Shown here: positions 7,027 to 16,685 of the stretch, piece after piece
Layout of the letters: each line of letters starts with the position of its first letter
How positions within the stretch are numbered: position 1 is the stretch's first letter
Assembly (NCBI GenBank): GCA_013289985.1
Contig: JABCYW010000003.1
Coordinates: 51,424-115,423, forward strand
Source: Betaproteobacteria bacterium
GTDB taxonomy: Bacteria > Pseudomonadota > Gammaproteobacteria > Burkholderiales > Burkholderiaceae_C
Direction of reading: 5' to 3'
DNA length: 64,000 nt
Translations under genes and position numbers: made by a program
Notes under the pieces: generated by a model
Told to the model about the DNA's origin: nothing
The model's database searches: none
What the model saw: the letters and a program-made list of their open reading frames with translations, nothing else

Positions 7027-7969
7027 GATCGGTTCCGGGCTGGCCCGGCGCCAGCCCCATGCGCTGGCGCATGCCCTCCACCATCGTGTCGAACACGGCG
7101 CGGTGGGTGTCGGGCACCTCCGAGCGCACCACGTCGCGGTAGTCGTCGTGCACGCAGTCTCCGGTGCCCACGCAGTGCAGCGAGGCCTGCACGCCGCCGC
7201 GGCAGTTGCCCACCAGCTCGCACGCGACGATCTCGGCGCTCCATTCGTGGAGCTGCCGGTCGACCCCGTCGTCGCCCGCCGAGTTGCCCACGTCGATGAA
7301 ATCGGCGTTGTTCTCCAGCGCCTCGGCCGCGGCCCAGCGGTCGCCGGTGCGCAAGGCCGCGTCGATGTCCGGTTTGGCGGTATCGCGGCCCGCGGGCAAG
7401 ACGATGCCGCGGCCGCCCTCGGGCACCAGGAAGTCCTTGCCGCCGCGCTGCTGCATCGCCAGGTCGTAGAGCGGCTGGATGGCCGGATACTTCTCGAGCA
7501 CGCCGGCACAGCGCTTCTCGATGTCCTCGATGAGGGCCGCCGCGCCGTCATGGAACGCATCGTTGCCCGCGATCACCGATGCGCTGCCCTGGTGCCCGCG
7601 CAGGTCGTTGCAGCGCTTCCACGCCAGCAGCGCGTAGAACTTGCCGCCTTCCTGCGGCCGGCCGATCGCCTGTTCGATGAAGGCGAGGTAGTCGGGGGCG
7701 TTCTCGAACTCCGTGCGCATCCGGGCCGAGCGCGTGTTCTGCTCGGTGCCCCGCGCGTCCGATGGCGTCAGCCCGGCGGCGCTCCCACCCGGCGACGGCG
7801 CGCCGCTCGCGGCCACCGCCGCCGCGGCGATCGGCCTGGCGCGCGGCTGCAGGTGATGCGCGCGCCGCGCCAGCAGCACCAGCGCGAGGCAGCCGGCCAC
7901 GACCAGCGCGAGGCCGGCGGCCGAGGACTTGTGGTTGCGGACCCAGTACAGGAAGTCGCTTGCGTTCAT
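7019..7969 (-). CDS. Hypothetical protein with N-terminal membrane anchor
   Basis: 316 residues. One hydrophobic segment at about 17–34 (AAGLALVVAGCLALVLLA) follows a short charged N-terminus, so most of the protein should be periplasmic. A low-complexity Ala/Pro/Gly linker (about 45–75) leads to a domain rich in charged residues with several cysteines (KRCNDL, EKRCAG, CELVGNCRGG, LHCVGTGDCVHD) that could form disulfides. I recognise no family. ATG at 7969 (MNASDFLYW) is preferred over an upstream TTG. Convergent with FKBP. Confidence 0.65.
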   Translation of the reverse strand: MNASDFLYWVRNHKSSAAGLALVVAGCLALVLLARRAHHLQPRARPIAAAAVAASGAPSPGGSAAGLTPSDARGTEQNTRSARMRTEFENAPDYLAFIEQAIGRPQEGGKFYALLAWKRCNDLRGHQGSASVIAGNDAFHDGAAALIEDIEKRCAGVLEKYPAIQPLYDLAMQQRGGKDFLVPEGGRGIVLPAGRDTAKPDIDAALRTGDRWAAAEALENNADFIDVGNSAGDDGVDRQLHEWSAEIVACELVGNCRGGVQASLHCVGTGDCVHDDYRDVVRSEVPDTHRAVFDTMVEGMRQRMGLAPGQPGTDPS

Positions 7970-7988
7970 GTGGGGCAATTTTCCACGA

Positions 7989-9041
7989 CTACGCGCCGGG
8001 CCTGTCCCGGGCTTCCCGGAGCTCGCGCGGCGTCGCGCCGAACCAGCGCCGCACCGTGCGGCTGAAGTTGGACGTGTCGGCGTAGCCCAGTCTCGCGGCG
8101 ATCTCCTCCACCGGTTCGGCGGTGTGCATGAGCATCCACAGCGCGCGCTGCTTGCGCGCCGCGTCCAGCAGTTGCTGGAACGTGGCGCCGTCCTCGTGCA
8201 GGCGGCGGATCAGCGTGCGCGAGGAGATGCCGCAACGCGCGGCGACGTCGGCCATGCGCGGGTAGGCGCCGTCGTCCACGCTCGCCAGCAGGCCGGCCAC
8301 GCGCTGGGCCATGCTGGCGCCGGCCACCTCGGCCAGCGCCTCCTCGCATTCGCGGCAGGCGCTCGCGTGCGCCTTCGCGTCGGCGCCGATGCACGGCAGC
8401 GCCAGGTCGGGCGGCGTGAAGTGGAACGCGAACGCCGGCTGGTCGAAGCGCACCTCGGCGACGCCGAAGCGCTGGTACTGGTCGCGCCAGGCAGGCACGG
8501 GCAGCGGGAGGTCGATGCGGATCGCCGCGGGCACCTGGCCGACGGCCGTCTCGATCATGCGCAGGATCGCACCCAGCACGGTGTCGACGACGAAGCCGCG
8601 CACGGAGCCCAGCGCCGTGCGTTCGGCGGCGTGCATCGTCATGCCCTCGCGCGACTCCACGCAGGTCCAGGCCATCGCGTCGTTGCGCGTGGTGCCGTAG
8701 CGCGCCAGCGTGAGCATGGCCTCGCGCAGGTCGCGGCTGGTGACCACCGCGTAGCCGAGCGCGCCGTGCGCCGACACCGGCGCGCCGCCGCCGAGATCCA
8801 GGCCGAGCCAGGGCCGGCGCGTGGCCGCCATCGCGCCCTCGGCCAGGCGCACGATGGTGTCGCGGCCCAGCCGCTTGTCGTCGGTGACCAGCGTGGCCCA
8901 GTCGAGGCCGGCCTCGGCGAGCACGCGATCGCCGTCCACGTCGGCGTGCTGCAGCAGCATGCGCAGCAGCCGCGCGTAGATCGGCGGCACGAGCGAGCTC
9001 GGCTGCGGCAGCGGGGGATGGGCGGAGACGGGGCGGGGCAT
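7989..9041 (-). CDS. AraC-family transcriptional regulator (arabinose-binding-like N-terminal domain)
   Basis: 350 residues. The N-terminal about 200 residues resemble the PF12625-type ligand domain found in OruR/ArgR-like AraC regulators; the C-terminal about 240–340 carries two helix-turn-helices (ADVAARCGISSRTLIRRLHE and EEIAARLGYADTSNFSRTVR) ending in FGATPRELR. It is transcribed divergently from the GMC oxidoreductase across a 156-base gap, so it most likely controls that gene, with an alcohol or derived acid as plausible effector. That is inference from arrangement. Confidence 0.85.
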   Translation of the reverse strand: MPRPVSAHPPLPQPSSLVPPIYARLLRMLLQHADVDGDRVLAEAGLDWATLVTDDKRLGRDTIVRLAEGAMAATRRPWLGLDLGGGAPVSAHGALGYAVVTSRDLREAMLTLARYGTTRNDAMAWTCVESREGMTMHAAERTALGSVRGFVVDTVLGAILRMIETAVGQVPAAIRIDLPLPVPAWRDQYQRFGVAEVRFDQPAFAFHFTPPDLALPCIGADAKAHASACRECEEALAEVAGASMAQRVAGLLASVDDGAYPRMADVAARCGISSRTLIRRLHEDGATFQQLLDAARKQRALWMLMHTAEPVEEIAARLGYADTSNFSRTVRRWFGATPRELREARDRPGA

Positions 9042-9197
9042 GGTCGGCGAAGCTGCTCAGTGTCTTCCCTTGATCGGGGCACTTCACGGCCTGTTTGTCA
9101 CTTTATGACGATTTCCTGGCAGCTGCATCGGTGTCCGCCTCTAATCGCGCCGCCCACACTGCGGGGTTCCCTGGCTGACCACAAGAAAGAGACAAGC

Positions 9198-10871
9198 ATG
9201 AACTTCGACTACATCGTGGTGGGCGGCGGCTCGGGCGGCTGCGTGCTGGCGGCGCGGCTCAGCGAGGATCCGTCGGTGTCGGTGGCGCTGATCGAGGCCG
9301 GCCCCGTCGACAAGAACATCCTCATCCACGTGCCGGCGGGCCTCGCGCTGCTGGCCCAGACGCACACGGCCAACTGGAACTTCTCCACCGTGCCGCAGAA
9401 GGGCCTGAACGGCCGCGTCGGCTGGCAGCCGCGCGGCAAGGTGCTGGGCGGCTCCAGCTCCGTCAACGCGATGATCTACATCCGCGGCCACCGCGCCGAC
9501 TACGACCACTGGGCCGCCGAGGGCAACAAGGGCTGGAGCTACGACGACGTGCTGCCCTACTTCCGCCGCGCCGAGCACAACGAGCGCCTGGGGGGCGAGT
9601 ACCACGGCAACGCCGGGCCGCTCAACGTGATGGACCTGCGCAGTCCCAACAAGTACTTGCAGGCCTACATCGATGCGGGCCGCGAGGCCGGCTACCCCAT
9701 CAACGACGACTTCAACGGCGCCGAGCAGGAAGGCATCGGCCCCTACCAGGTCACGCACAGGAACGGCGAGCGCTTCTCCGCCGCCAAGGCCTACCTCACG
9801 CCCAACCTCGGCCGCAAGAACCTCACGGTGTTCACCGAGGCGCACACCACGCGCATCCTGTTCGAGGGCAAGCGCGCCGCCGGGGTGGAGTTCCGCCGCG
9901 CCGGCCGACTCGAGCAGATCGCCGCGAACCACGAGGTGCTGCTGGCCGCCGGCGCGCTGCAGACGCCGCAGATCCTGATGCTTTCCGGCGTGGGGCCGGC
10001 CGCGGAGCTCGCGAGGCACGGCATCGGTGTCCTGCACGACCTGCCGGGCGTCGGCCGCAACCTGCACGACCACGTCGACGCGGTGCAGGTGGTGGATGCG
10101 CCGCACCTGAAGGAGACCTTCGGCGTGTCGTTGGGCGGCATCGGCCGCGTGCTCAAGGCGATCCCCGAGTGGCGCAACCGCCGCAGCGGCATGCTCACCA
10201 CCAACTTCGCCGAGGCCGGCGGCTTCGTGAAGAGCGATCCGTCGGAGGCCATCCCCGACCTGCAGCTGCACTTCGTCGTGGGCAAGCTGATCGACCACGG
10301 CCGCAAGACGGTGTTCGGCCACGGCTACTCGGCCCACGTGTGCGTGCTGCGCCCGCAAAGCCGCGGCAGCGTCACGCTGGCCAGCGCCGACCCTTTTGCC
10401 GCGCCGCTGATCGACCCGAACTTCTTCGACCACCCCGACGACATGCGGCGCCTCGTGCGCGGCTTCCGCCAGATGCGCGCGCTGATGAACCAGCCGGCGC
10501 TCGCGAAGCTGGGCGGCAAGGAGCTCGCGCGCTCGGCCGACGCCACCACCGATGCCCAGATCGAGCAGTTCATCCGCACCTACGGCGACACCATCTACCA
10601 TCCGGTGGGCACCTGCCGCATGGGCTCGGGCGCCATGGACGTGGTGGGCGCCGACCTGCGCGTGCACGGCCTCGAAGGCATCCGCGTGGTGGACGCGTCG
10701 ATGATGCCGCGCATCATCGGCGGCAACACCAACGCGCCGGTGATCATGGTGGCCGAGAAGGCCTCCGACATGATCAAGGCCGCGCGCGTTGCCGGCGCCG
10801 AGGCGTCGCCGCAGACGGTGCGGGCGTTCGCGGACACCGACACGCCGGCGGTCGATCCGCAGGCCGCCTGA
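9198..10871 (+). CDS. GMC-family FAD-dependent oxidoreductase (choline/alcohol dehydrogenase-like)
   Basis: 557 residues. FAD-binding DYIVVGGGSGGCVLAARLSE at the N-terminus, the GMC signature GKVLGGSSSVNAMIYIRGH, a second signature GALQTPQILMLSGVGP, and the catalytic pair His468 (TIYHPVGTCRMG) and Asn512 (GGNTNAPVIM). Members oxidise alcohols (choline, medium-chain or aromatic alcohols), passing electrons to the respiratory chain. The sequence resembles AlkJ-type membrane-associated alcohol dehydrogenases as much as BetA, and no betaine genes are nearby, so the substrate is open. The start ATG is preceded by GAAAGAGACAAGC. Confidence 0.88.
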   Translation: MNFDYIVVGGGSGGCVLAARLSEDPSVSVALIEAGPVDKNILIHVPAGLALLAQTHTANWNFSTVPQKGLNGRVGWQPRGKVLGGSSSVNAMIYIRGHRADYDHWAAEGNKGWSYDDVLPYFRRAEHNERLGGEYHGNAGPLNVMDLRSPNKYLQAYIDAGREAGYPINDDFNGAEQEGIGPYQVTHRNGERFSAAKAYLTPNLGRKNLTVFTEAHTTRILFEGKRAAGVEFRRAGRLEQIAANHEVLLAAGALQTPQILMLSGVGPAAELARHGIGVLHDLPGVGRNLHDHVDAVQVVDAPHLKETFGVSLGGIGRVLKAIPEWRNRRSGMLTTNFAEAGGFVKSDPSEAIPDLQLHFVVGKLIDHGRKTVFGHGYSAHVCVLRPQSRGSVTLASADPFAAPLIDPNFFDHPDDMRRLVRGFRQMRALMNQPALAKLGGKELARSADATTDAQIEQFIRTYGDTIYHPVGTCRMGSGAMDVVGADLRVHGLEGIRVVDASMMPRIIGGNTNAPVIMVAEKASDMIKAARVAGAEASPQTVRAFADTDTPAVDPQAA

Positions 10872-10889
10872 GCCGACGACGCGTCCGCC

Positions 10890-11645
10890 TCAGACGCGCT
10901 GCAGCTTCACGCCCCCCGCGCGCAGCGCGCGCACGACGCGCTCGGGCGTGCCGCGCGCGACCGCGAGCAGGCTGGCCTCGGCCAGCGGCGCGACGACGAA
11001 GGGCGACGCCGCCATCAGCTTCTCGGGCGAGGCCAGCACCACCGTCTCGGCCGCGCGTTCGTGCAGGGCGCGCTTGACGGCCGCCTCTTCCGCGTCGCCG
11101 GTGCTGAGTCCGGCCTCGGGGTGCACGCCGGTCACGCCCAGGAAGAACAGGTCGGCGCGCAGCTGCGACGCCGCGGCGATCACGCTGGCACCCACGTTGA
11201 CCATCGAGTGGCGAAACAGCCGGCCGCCCAGCACCAGGATCTCGATGCCGGGGTGCGCGGCCAGCTCGATGGCCACGGTGGGGCTGTGCGTGACGACGGT
11301 GGCGCGCAGCCCCGGCGCGAGATGCCGCGCCACCTGCAGGGCGGTCGTCCCGCCGTCGAGGATCACCACCTGGCCCGGCCGTACCAGCGACGCGCCGAAG
11401 CGCCCCAGCGCCACCTTGTCGGCCACCGACACCTGCTCGCGCGCGCCGAGATCGCCCATCGCCGCCGACGCCGGCAGCGCGCCGCCGTGCACGCGCTGCA
11501 GCCGGCCTTCGGCGGCAAGCTCGCGCAGGTCGCGGCGGATGGTGTCCTCCGACGTGCCCAGCTCCTGCGCGAGCGCCTTGGCCACGAGCTGGCCCTCGGC
11601 GGCCAGGCGGGCGAGCAACAGCTTCTTTCGTTGGGTGGTGAGCAT
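10890..11645 (-). CDS. DeoR/GlpR-family transcriptional repressor
   Basis: 251 residues. N-terminal DeoR helix-turn-helix (RKKLLLARLAAEGQ; SEDTIRRDLRELAAEGRLQR; VHGGA signature) followed by the ISOCOT-type sensor domain (VILDGGTTALQVARHL, VTHSPTVAIELA, LGGRLFRHS, ADLFFLGVTGV). Effectors are usually phosphorylated sugars. It is divergent from the Nudix hydrolase at 11703; a tandem 10-bp repeat lies in the shared promoter. It may regulate that gene and itself; no sugar kinase is adjacent. Confidence 0.88.
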   Translation of the reverse strand: MLTTQRKKLLLARLAAEGQLVAKALAQELGTSEDTIRRDLRELAAEGRLQRVHGGALPASAAMGDLGAREQVSVADKVALGRFGASLVRPGQVVILDGGTTALQVARHLAPGLRATVVTHSPTVAIELAAHPGIEILVLGGRLFRHSMVNVGASVIAAASQLRADLFFLGVTGVHPEAGLSTGDAEEAAVKRALHERAAETVVLASPEKLMAASPFVVAPLAEASLLAVARGTPERVVRALRAGGVKLQRV

Positions 11646-11668
11646 GGGATTTGGTGGTTTTCCGGGTT

Positions 11669-11688
11669 TGCACGATACTGCACGAAAC
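11669..11688. promoter_or_regulatory. Tandem TGCACGAWAC repeats, candidate DeoR operator
   Basis: TGCACGATAC (11669–11678) is followed directly by TGCACGAAAC (11679–11688), one base different. They lie in the 57-base gap between the divergent deoR-type gene and the Nudix gene. DeoR-family proteins often bind short direct repeats, so this is the natural binding site candidate; binding is not shown. Confidence 0.45.
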
Positions 11689-11702
11689 TACGCAATCATG
11701 CC

Positions 11703-12323
11703 ATGCCGTCACAGAACGTCGATACCCGCCCCTACGTCGGCAACGACGACATCCGCATCCTCGAGCAGCACGTGCTGGCGCACGACTGGTACCTGCTGCG
11801 CAAGACGACGTTCGAGCACCGGCGCCGCGACGGCCGCCTGCAGGTGGTCAGCCGCGAGACCTACGACCGCGGCAACGGCGTGGCGCTGCTGCTGTTCAAC
11901 GCCGCGCGCGGCACGGTGATCCTCACGCGCCAGTTCCGCTTCCCGGCCTATGTCAACGGCTGCGCGAGCGGGCTGCTGATCGAGGCCTGCGCGGGCCTGC
12001 TGGACGGCAACGACCCGCCGGCCGCGATGCGGCGCGAGGCGATCGAGGAGACCGGCTACGCGGTGCAGTCGCCGCGCAAGGTGTTCGAGGCCTACATGAG
12101 CCCGGGCTCGATCACCGAGAAGCTGCACTTCTTCGTCGCCGCGGTGGACGACGCCGATCGCCACCACCCCGGCGGTGGCGATGAGCGCGAGGGCGAGGAC
12201 ATCGAGGTGCTGGAACTGCCGCTCGCGCGGGCGCTGGCCATGGTCGCCAGCGGCGATATCCAGGACGGCAAGACCATCATGCTGCTGCAGCATGCCGCGC
12301 TGGCAGGCCTCGACAAGCTCTAG
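11703..12323 (+). CDS. nudK: Nudix hydrolase, NudK-like (GDP-mannose/sugar-nucleotide pyrophosphatase)
   Basis: 206 residues. Closest pattern is E. coli NudK, with VNGCASGLLIEACAGLL before the Nudix box. The box reads GLLDGNDPPAAMRREAIEETGY; the REAIEETG catalytic core is intact, while the first Glu of the G-x5-E rule is Asp. AYMSPGSITEKLHFF and a C-terminal DGKTIMLLQ also fit NudK. Expected reaction: hydrolysis of GDP-mannose or a related nucleotide sugar to GMP and sugar phosphate with Mg2+. Sharing a promoter region with a DeoR-type sensor fits a sugar-linked role. Confidence 0.8.
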   Translation: MPSQNVDTRPYVGNDDIRILEQHVLAHDWYLLRKTTFEHRRRDGRLQVVSRETYDRGNGVALLLFNAARGTVILTRQFRFPAYVNGCASGLLIEACAGLLDGNDPPAAMRREAIEETGYAVQSPRKVFEAYMSPGSITEKLHFFVAAVDDADRHHPGGGDEREGEDIEVLELPLARALAMVASGDIQDGKTIMLLQHAALAGLDKL

Positions 12324-12332
12324 TCCACTGCC

Positions 12333-12412
12333 TTGTCATTCCGCGCGCAGGATGACGGGGACGGAGCGGTCATCCCGCGCGAAGACGGATCCACGCCTGC
12401 TATCCGTCCACG
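12333..12412. repeat. Interspersed repeat element (GTCATTCC…GGATCCACGCCTGC type)
   Basis: Between the convergent Nudix and TetR genes, and running into the end of the latter. It holds GTCATTCC…GGATGAC, then GTCATCCCGCGCG, then GGATCCACGCCTGC. The same words recur at about 41619–41700 between two other genes. This is the look of a dispersed extragenic hairpin element that proteobacteria carry between convergent genes, possibly acting as a terminator. Confidence 0.45.
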
Positions 12413-13026
12413 CAGGCCTGGATCGCCGCGCCGATCGTCGCGACGGTCTTGCGGCGGGCCGCGTCGCCCAGCAGCGGCGAGCCCAGCGCGTGCTTCATGG
12501 TCGCCAGCCCGATCAGGTGTGAGGCGATCAGCGCCGCGCGCAGCTCGGCGTCGCGCCCGCGCAGCAGACGCGCGAGGGGCAGCACGAAGTCGGCGTGGAA
12601 GCGCTCGGACACGCGCTGCTGCGTGGCCGGACTGCCCGAGGCCCGCAACAGGATGCCCAGCGCGTCGAACCGGGCCGCGCGGCGCTCCTCGCTGCCCTCC
12701 AGCACGAGCCCCGTGATCAGCTCGCCGAACGTCGACATGTCGATGCCGGCGAAGTGATCCTTGATCGCGAAGGCGTCCACGATCGCCTCGTCGAACAGCT
12801 TTTCCTTGCCGCCGAAGTAACGGTTGACCAGCGCGGCATCCACGCCGGCATCGGCGGCGATGTCGCGCGTGCCGACGTTCTCGTAGGCGTCCAGCGAGAA
12901 GCGCACGCGGGCCGCGGCGAGGATGCGGGCGCGGGTGTCGCCCGCGTTGCGCGCGGGCTTGGCCGGCACGACGGGCAGCGTCGGCGGCGCGGAGGCGGTG
13001 CGGGCGATCTTCTGGCGAGTGGTCAT
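12400..13026 (-). CDS. TetR-family transcriptional repressor
   Basis: 208 residues. TetR helix-turn-helix at about 30–75 (TRARILAAARVRF, VGTRDIAADAGVDAALVNRYF, GGKEKLFDEA), then an all-helical ligand domain that resembles the TetR_C_16 type. It is divergent from an MFS drug/metabolite exporter with a palindrome over both promoters, so the usual arrangement of exporter repression relieved by the transported compound is likely. The start at 13026 gives MTTRQKIART. Confidence 0.87.
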   Translation of the reverse strand: MTTRQKIARTASAPPTLPVVPAKPARNAGDTRARILAAARVRFSLDAYENVGTRDIAADAGVDAALVNRYFGGKEKLFDEAIVDAFAIKDHFAGIDMSTFGELITGLVLEGSEERRAARFDALGILLRASGSPATQQRVSERFHADFVLPLARLLRGRDAELRAALIASHLIGLATMKHALGSPLLGDAARRKTVATIGAAIQACVDG

Positions 13027-13056
13027 CCGGGACGGGGGCAGTGGTCGATGCGTGCG

Positions 13057-13085
13057 ATTTTGTCATCACATGTTGACATCCACAA
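13057..13085. promoter_or_regulatory. TetR operator and tetR promoter in the tetR–MFS gap
   Basis: An 18-bp palindrome TGTCATCACATGTTGACA occupies 13061–13078 (8-bp arms, one mismatch). On the minus strand it sits inside a good sigma-70 promoter for the tetR gene: TTGTGG (13085–13080), 17 bases, CAAAAT (13062–13057). On the plus strand it includes TTGACA (13073–13078), a possible -35 for the exporter, though the matching -10 is weak. A repressor bound here would block both directions. Confidence 0.65.
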
Positions 13086-13148
13086 GCCAGCTCGACGGCA
13101 ACCACGCTTCGCCCGCGGACGAAGCATGGGCGCAAGGGCGTCGATAGC

Positions 13149-14525
13149 ATGGCCCGCATGACTCGAACGACACCTTCCTTCGCCCTGGTCGTGCTCGCCA
13201 CCTCCATGGCCTTCGTGGTCGGCCAGCTCGACGTGACCATCGTCAATGTCGCCCTGCCCGCCATCGCCGCCGACCTGGACGCCGGCGTGGCCGGGCTGCA
13301 GTGGGTGGTCGACGCCTACGCCGTGGCGTTCGCCGCCTTCATGCTGTCGGCCGGCGCGTTCGGCGACCGCTTCGGCGCCCGGCGCGCGTTCCAGTGGGGC
13401 ATGGCGATCTTCGGCGCGGCCTCCATCGCCTGCGCGGCGGCGCCGGGCATCGTGGCGCTGGACGCCGCGCGCGTGCTGCAGGGCTTCGGCGCGGCGATCA
13501 TGCTGCCCAATTCGCTGGCGCTGCTGAACCACGCCCTGGCCCACGATCCGGCCCGGCGCGCGCACGGCATCGGCTGGTGGACGGCCGCCGGATCGATCTC
13601 GATCGCGCTGGGGCCGGTGCTGGGCGGGCTGCTGGTGGCCGGCATCGGCTGGCGCGCGATCTTCTGGGTCAACGTACCGCTGTGCGTGCTGGGCGGCTGG
13701 CTGTCCACGCGCCTGGACGAGACGCCCGCGGGCGGGGCGAAGAAGCCGCTGGACATCGCCGGGCAGGTGCTGGCCACGCTGGCGCTCGCCGCGTTGATCG
13801 CCACGCTCATCGAGTCGCGCGCGCTCGGCTTGTCCGACGCGCGGATAGGGGTCGGCGCGGTGGCCACGCTCGCGCTTGCGGCCGCGCTGTGGTTCGCGGA
13901 ACGGCGCGCGGCCGCGCCGGTGATCGCGGGCGACCTGTTCGCGCTGCGCGACTTCCGCGGCGCCGTCTTCTTCGGCACGGTGGTCAACGGCACCTACTAT
14001 GGCGCCATCTTCGTCATCGCGCTGTTCCTGCAGGGCGCGCGCCACTTCACGCCGATGCAGGCCGGCCTCGCGTTCCTGCCGCTGACCGCGGGCTTCTTCC
14101 TGTCCAACGTGCTCAGCGGACGCGCCATCGGCCGCTTCGGCACGCGCAAGCCGATGATCGCGGGCGCGCTGGTGGACCTCGCCGGCTTCGGCGTGCTGGC
14201 GCTCGCGTCCACCACGTCCAGCCTGGCGCCGATGCTCGTCGGCTTCCTGCTGATCCCCACCGGCATGGGCCTCGCGGTGCCCGCGATGACGACGACCGTG
14301 CTGGCGTCGGTGGACAGGAGCCGCTCGTCGCTGGCCGCGGCCATCCTCAACACTGCGCGCCAGGCCGCCGGCGCCATCGGCGTGGCGGTGTTCGGCGCGC
14401 TGGCGCACGGCGACGCCGAGCAGGCGGGCGCGGGGCTGCGCATCACCTGCGTCGTCTCGATGGCGGCGCTGGCCTGCGCGGCGATCGCGGCCGCGCGGCT
14501 CAAGGGCGTGCCGCCGCACGCCTGA
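13149..14525 (+). CDS. MFS transporter, DHA2 (EmrB/QacA-like) family
   Basis: 458 residues, almost entirely hydrophobic helices, with DHA2 marks: QLDVTIVNVALPAI in helix 1 (motif D1), WVVDAYAVAFAAFMLSAG, the motif A loop GDRFGARR, RVLQGFGAAIMLPNSLALL (motif B) and GPVLGGLL (motif C). It is expected to export drugs or metabolites by proton antiport in the inner membrane. No periplasmic adaptor (EmrA) is adjacent. Two in-frame ATGs (13149, 13158) could start it. Controlled, by arrangement, by the divergent TetR repressor. Confidence 0.87.
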   Translation: MARMTRTTPSFALVVLATSMAFVVGQLDVTIVNVALPAIAADLDAGVAGLQWVVDAYAVAFAAFMLSAGAFGDRFGARRAFQWGMAIFGAASIACAAAPGIVALDAARVLQGFGAAIMLPNSLALLNHALAHDPARRAHGIGWWTAAGSISIALGPVLGGLLVAGIGWRAIFWVNVPLCVLGGWLSTRLDETPAGGAKKPLDIAGQVLATLALAALIATLIESRALGLSDARIGVGAVATLALAAALWFAERRAAAPVIAGDLFALRDFRGAVFFGTVVNGTYYGAIFVIALFLQGARHFTPMQAGLAFLPLTAGFFLSNVLSGRAIGRFGTRKPMIAGALVDLAGFGVLALASTTSSLAPMLVGFLLIPTGMGLAVPAMTTTVLASVDRSRSSLAAAILNTARQAAGAIGVAVFGALAHGDAEQAGAGLRITCVVSMAALACAAIAAARLKGVPPHA

Positions 14526-14526
14526 A

Positions 14527-16416
<1,890 letters not shown>

Positions 16417-16590
16417 GCGAGGACTCCTGTGGTCGTGTGCGACGGCGGGCTGGCGCCGGACAGGCGCGGCGCGCAAACCCGCAAGGCTACGCGAAAACCA
16501 GGGCGCGCGTGACACATTGGGCACTCGACCCGCCGTCCGTTGCAGAACAACGGCGTGCAGCCGCCATCATTCTGGCGTTTCCGTTCGCGA

Positions 16591-16681
16591 CGCCGGTGCT
16601 CGACACCGGCGCGCAGCACGGGACTGCACGCCACAACAAAGGCGGCCGGACGGGGGTTCGGGCCGCCAACCCTGCCCGAAC
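16591..16681 (+). promoter_or_regulatory. Two hairpins in the leader of the diguanylate cyclase gene
   Basis: Hairpin 1: CGCCGGTG (16591–16598), loop CTCGA, CACCGGCG (16604–16611). Hairpin 2: GTTCGGGC (16656–16663), ten-base loop, GCCCGAAC (16674–16681), ending four bases before the ATG at 16686. No Shine-Dalgarno is visible, and hairpin 2 covers the place where one would be. This may hold translation low or be a protein-binding site; if the true start is upstream, it is only coding structure. Confidence 0.35.
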
Positions 16682-16685
16682 GGCC

